Source: Azohydromonas caseinilytica
Lineage (GTDB): Bacteria > Pseudomonadota > Gammaproteobacteria > Burkholderiales > Burkholderiaceae_C
DNA: 64,000 nucleotides
Assembly: GCF_012927045.1 (NCBI RefSeq)
Contig: NZ_JABBFW010000007.1
Location: forward strand, 186,001-250,000
Reading direction: 5' to 3'
Shown here piece by piece: positions 63,603 to 64,000 of the stretch. Under the pieces are notes generated by a model. The model worked only from the letters and a program-made list of their open reading frames with translations. It was not told the DNA's origin and did not search any database. Position 1 is the first letter of the stretch. Every line of letters starts with the position of its first letter. The position numbers and the translations under genes are program-made.

Positions 63603-64000
63603 ATGCCCTTGCCCACCCTCTCCACTTTCTCCCAGCCCGTGGCCTTCCTCGGCCAGGTGCTGCTGGCCGGCGTGGGGCTGGTGCGCGGCAAGGTCCGGCT
63701 CAGCGCCCGCGACCTCGCCCGCGTCTCCACCGACACCAGCGCGCGCGCGCTGCCGATCATCACCGTGGTCAACGTGCTGGTGGGCTCCATCCTCGCCTTC
63801 GTCGGCGCGGTGCAGCTGGTGCGCTTCGGCGCGGGCATCTACGTGGCGGACCTGGTGGGCATCGCCGTGGCGCGCGAGATGGCCGCCGTCATCACCGCCG
63901 TGGTGATGTGCGGGCGCACCGGCGCGGCCTTCGCCGCCGAGCTCGCCACCATGCAGGCCAACGAGGAGATCGACGCCTACGAGGTGCTGGGCATCGACCC
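63603..64000 (+). CDS. MlaE-family ABC transporter permease (5' part)
   Basis: The first about 132 residues of an MlaE-type permease, which with a partner ATPase and MCE protein moves phospholipids between membranes. After MPLPTLSTFSQPVAFLGQVL come VVNVLVGSILAFVGAVQLVRFGAG, YVADLVGIAVAREMAAVITA and VMCGRTGAAFAAELATMQAN, then EEIDAYEVLGID, the family signature. The gene continues past the window. The ATG at 63603 follows a region with no ribosome site I can see. Confidence 0.88.
   Translation, partial: MPLPTLSTFSQPVAFLGQVLLAGVGLVRGKVRLSARDLARVSTDTSARALPIITVVNVLVGSILAFVGAVQLVRFGAGIYVADLVGIAVAREMAAVITAVVMCGRTGAAFAAELATMQANEEIDAYEVLGID

Overview
The window reads as a chromosomal segment of a high-GC betaproteobacterium, most like the Burkholderiales (Methylibium/Rubrivivax/Comamonadaceae-type). 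The evidence is the cbbLSXYZFPTA gene order with a red-type (form IC) RuBisCO, the OmpC-type porin, the repeat families and the general protein style; the genus is not fixed by what I can see. Almost every gene belongs to one-carbon metabolism. Together they describe a methylotroph that oxidises methanol with a lanthanide-type (XoxF) dehydrogenase, oxidises formaldehyde on tetrahydromethanopterin (H4MPT), and can fix CO2 by the Calvin cycle.

Layout. 0-2 kb: a ribonuclease Z-like hydrolase and an exported protein. 2.1-13.4 kb: Calvin-cycle operon on the minus strand (cbbL-S-X-Y-Z-F-P-T-A) with divergent cbbR. 13.5-19.0 kb: xoxF-xoxG-xoxJ followed by three tightly coupled exported proteins (serine protease with TPRs, and two of unknown function). 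19.1-20.0 kb: an AT-richer islet with a lipoprotein and a small protein. 20.1-22.7 kb: a sigma-54 activator and an exported protein. 22.9-47.6 kb: the H4MPT/formaldehyde region: mptG, mtdB, ATP-grasp, mch, RimK-like, CitG-like, fae; a FolB-like gene and a second sigma-54 activator; dmrB, a DHPS-like gene, DUF447, mfnB; a phosphatase and an unknown membrane protein; then mfnE/mfnF/ATP-grasp, a HisA-like gene, fhcBADC and a second fae-like gene. 47.7-53.2 kb: carbinolamine dehydratase, a HAD phosphatase and a quinoprotein-associated periplasmic module (beta-propeller, MxaD-like, two metallo-beta-lactamase-fold proteins, SoxYZ-like carrier). 53.5-64 kb: porin, extensin-like, MarC, PutA, an MFS transporter, DusC, a putative nuclease and the start of an MlaE-type permease.

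How it fits together. Methanol enters (possibly through the porin), XoxF with cytochrome XoxG makes formaldehyde in the periplasm, Fae condenses it with H4MPT, MtdB and Mch oxidise it, FhcBADC releases formate, and CO2 formed downstream can be recaptured by RuBisCO. The many small genes between these enzymes are mostly cofactor-biosynthesis genes for H4MPT and methanofuran-like carriers.

Most interesting signals. (1) Near-perfect sigma-54 (-24/-12) promoters stand at the heads of the mptG, sigma-54-activator, folB-like and fhc units; three of the four promoter regions carry a CACTGT hexamer 75-107 bases upstream of the predicted start, and two AcoR-type sigma-54 activators are encoded alongside. 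This suggests a sigma-54-controlled formaldehyde-oxidation regulon. (2) Two divergent cofactor genes have overlapping start codons, with no intergenic DNA. (3) Three enzyme homologues have lost hallmark catalytic residues: the cbb-operon FBPase, the second Fae, and one metallo-beta-lactamase-fold protein.
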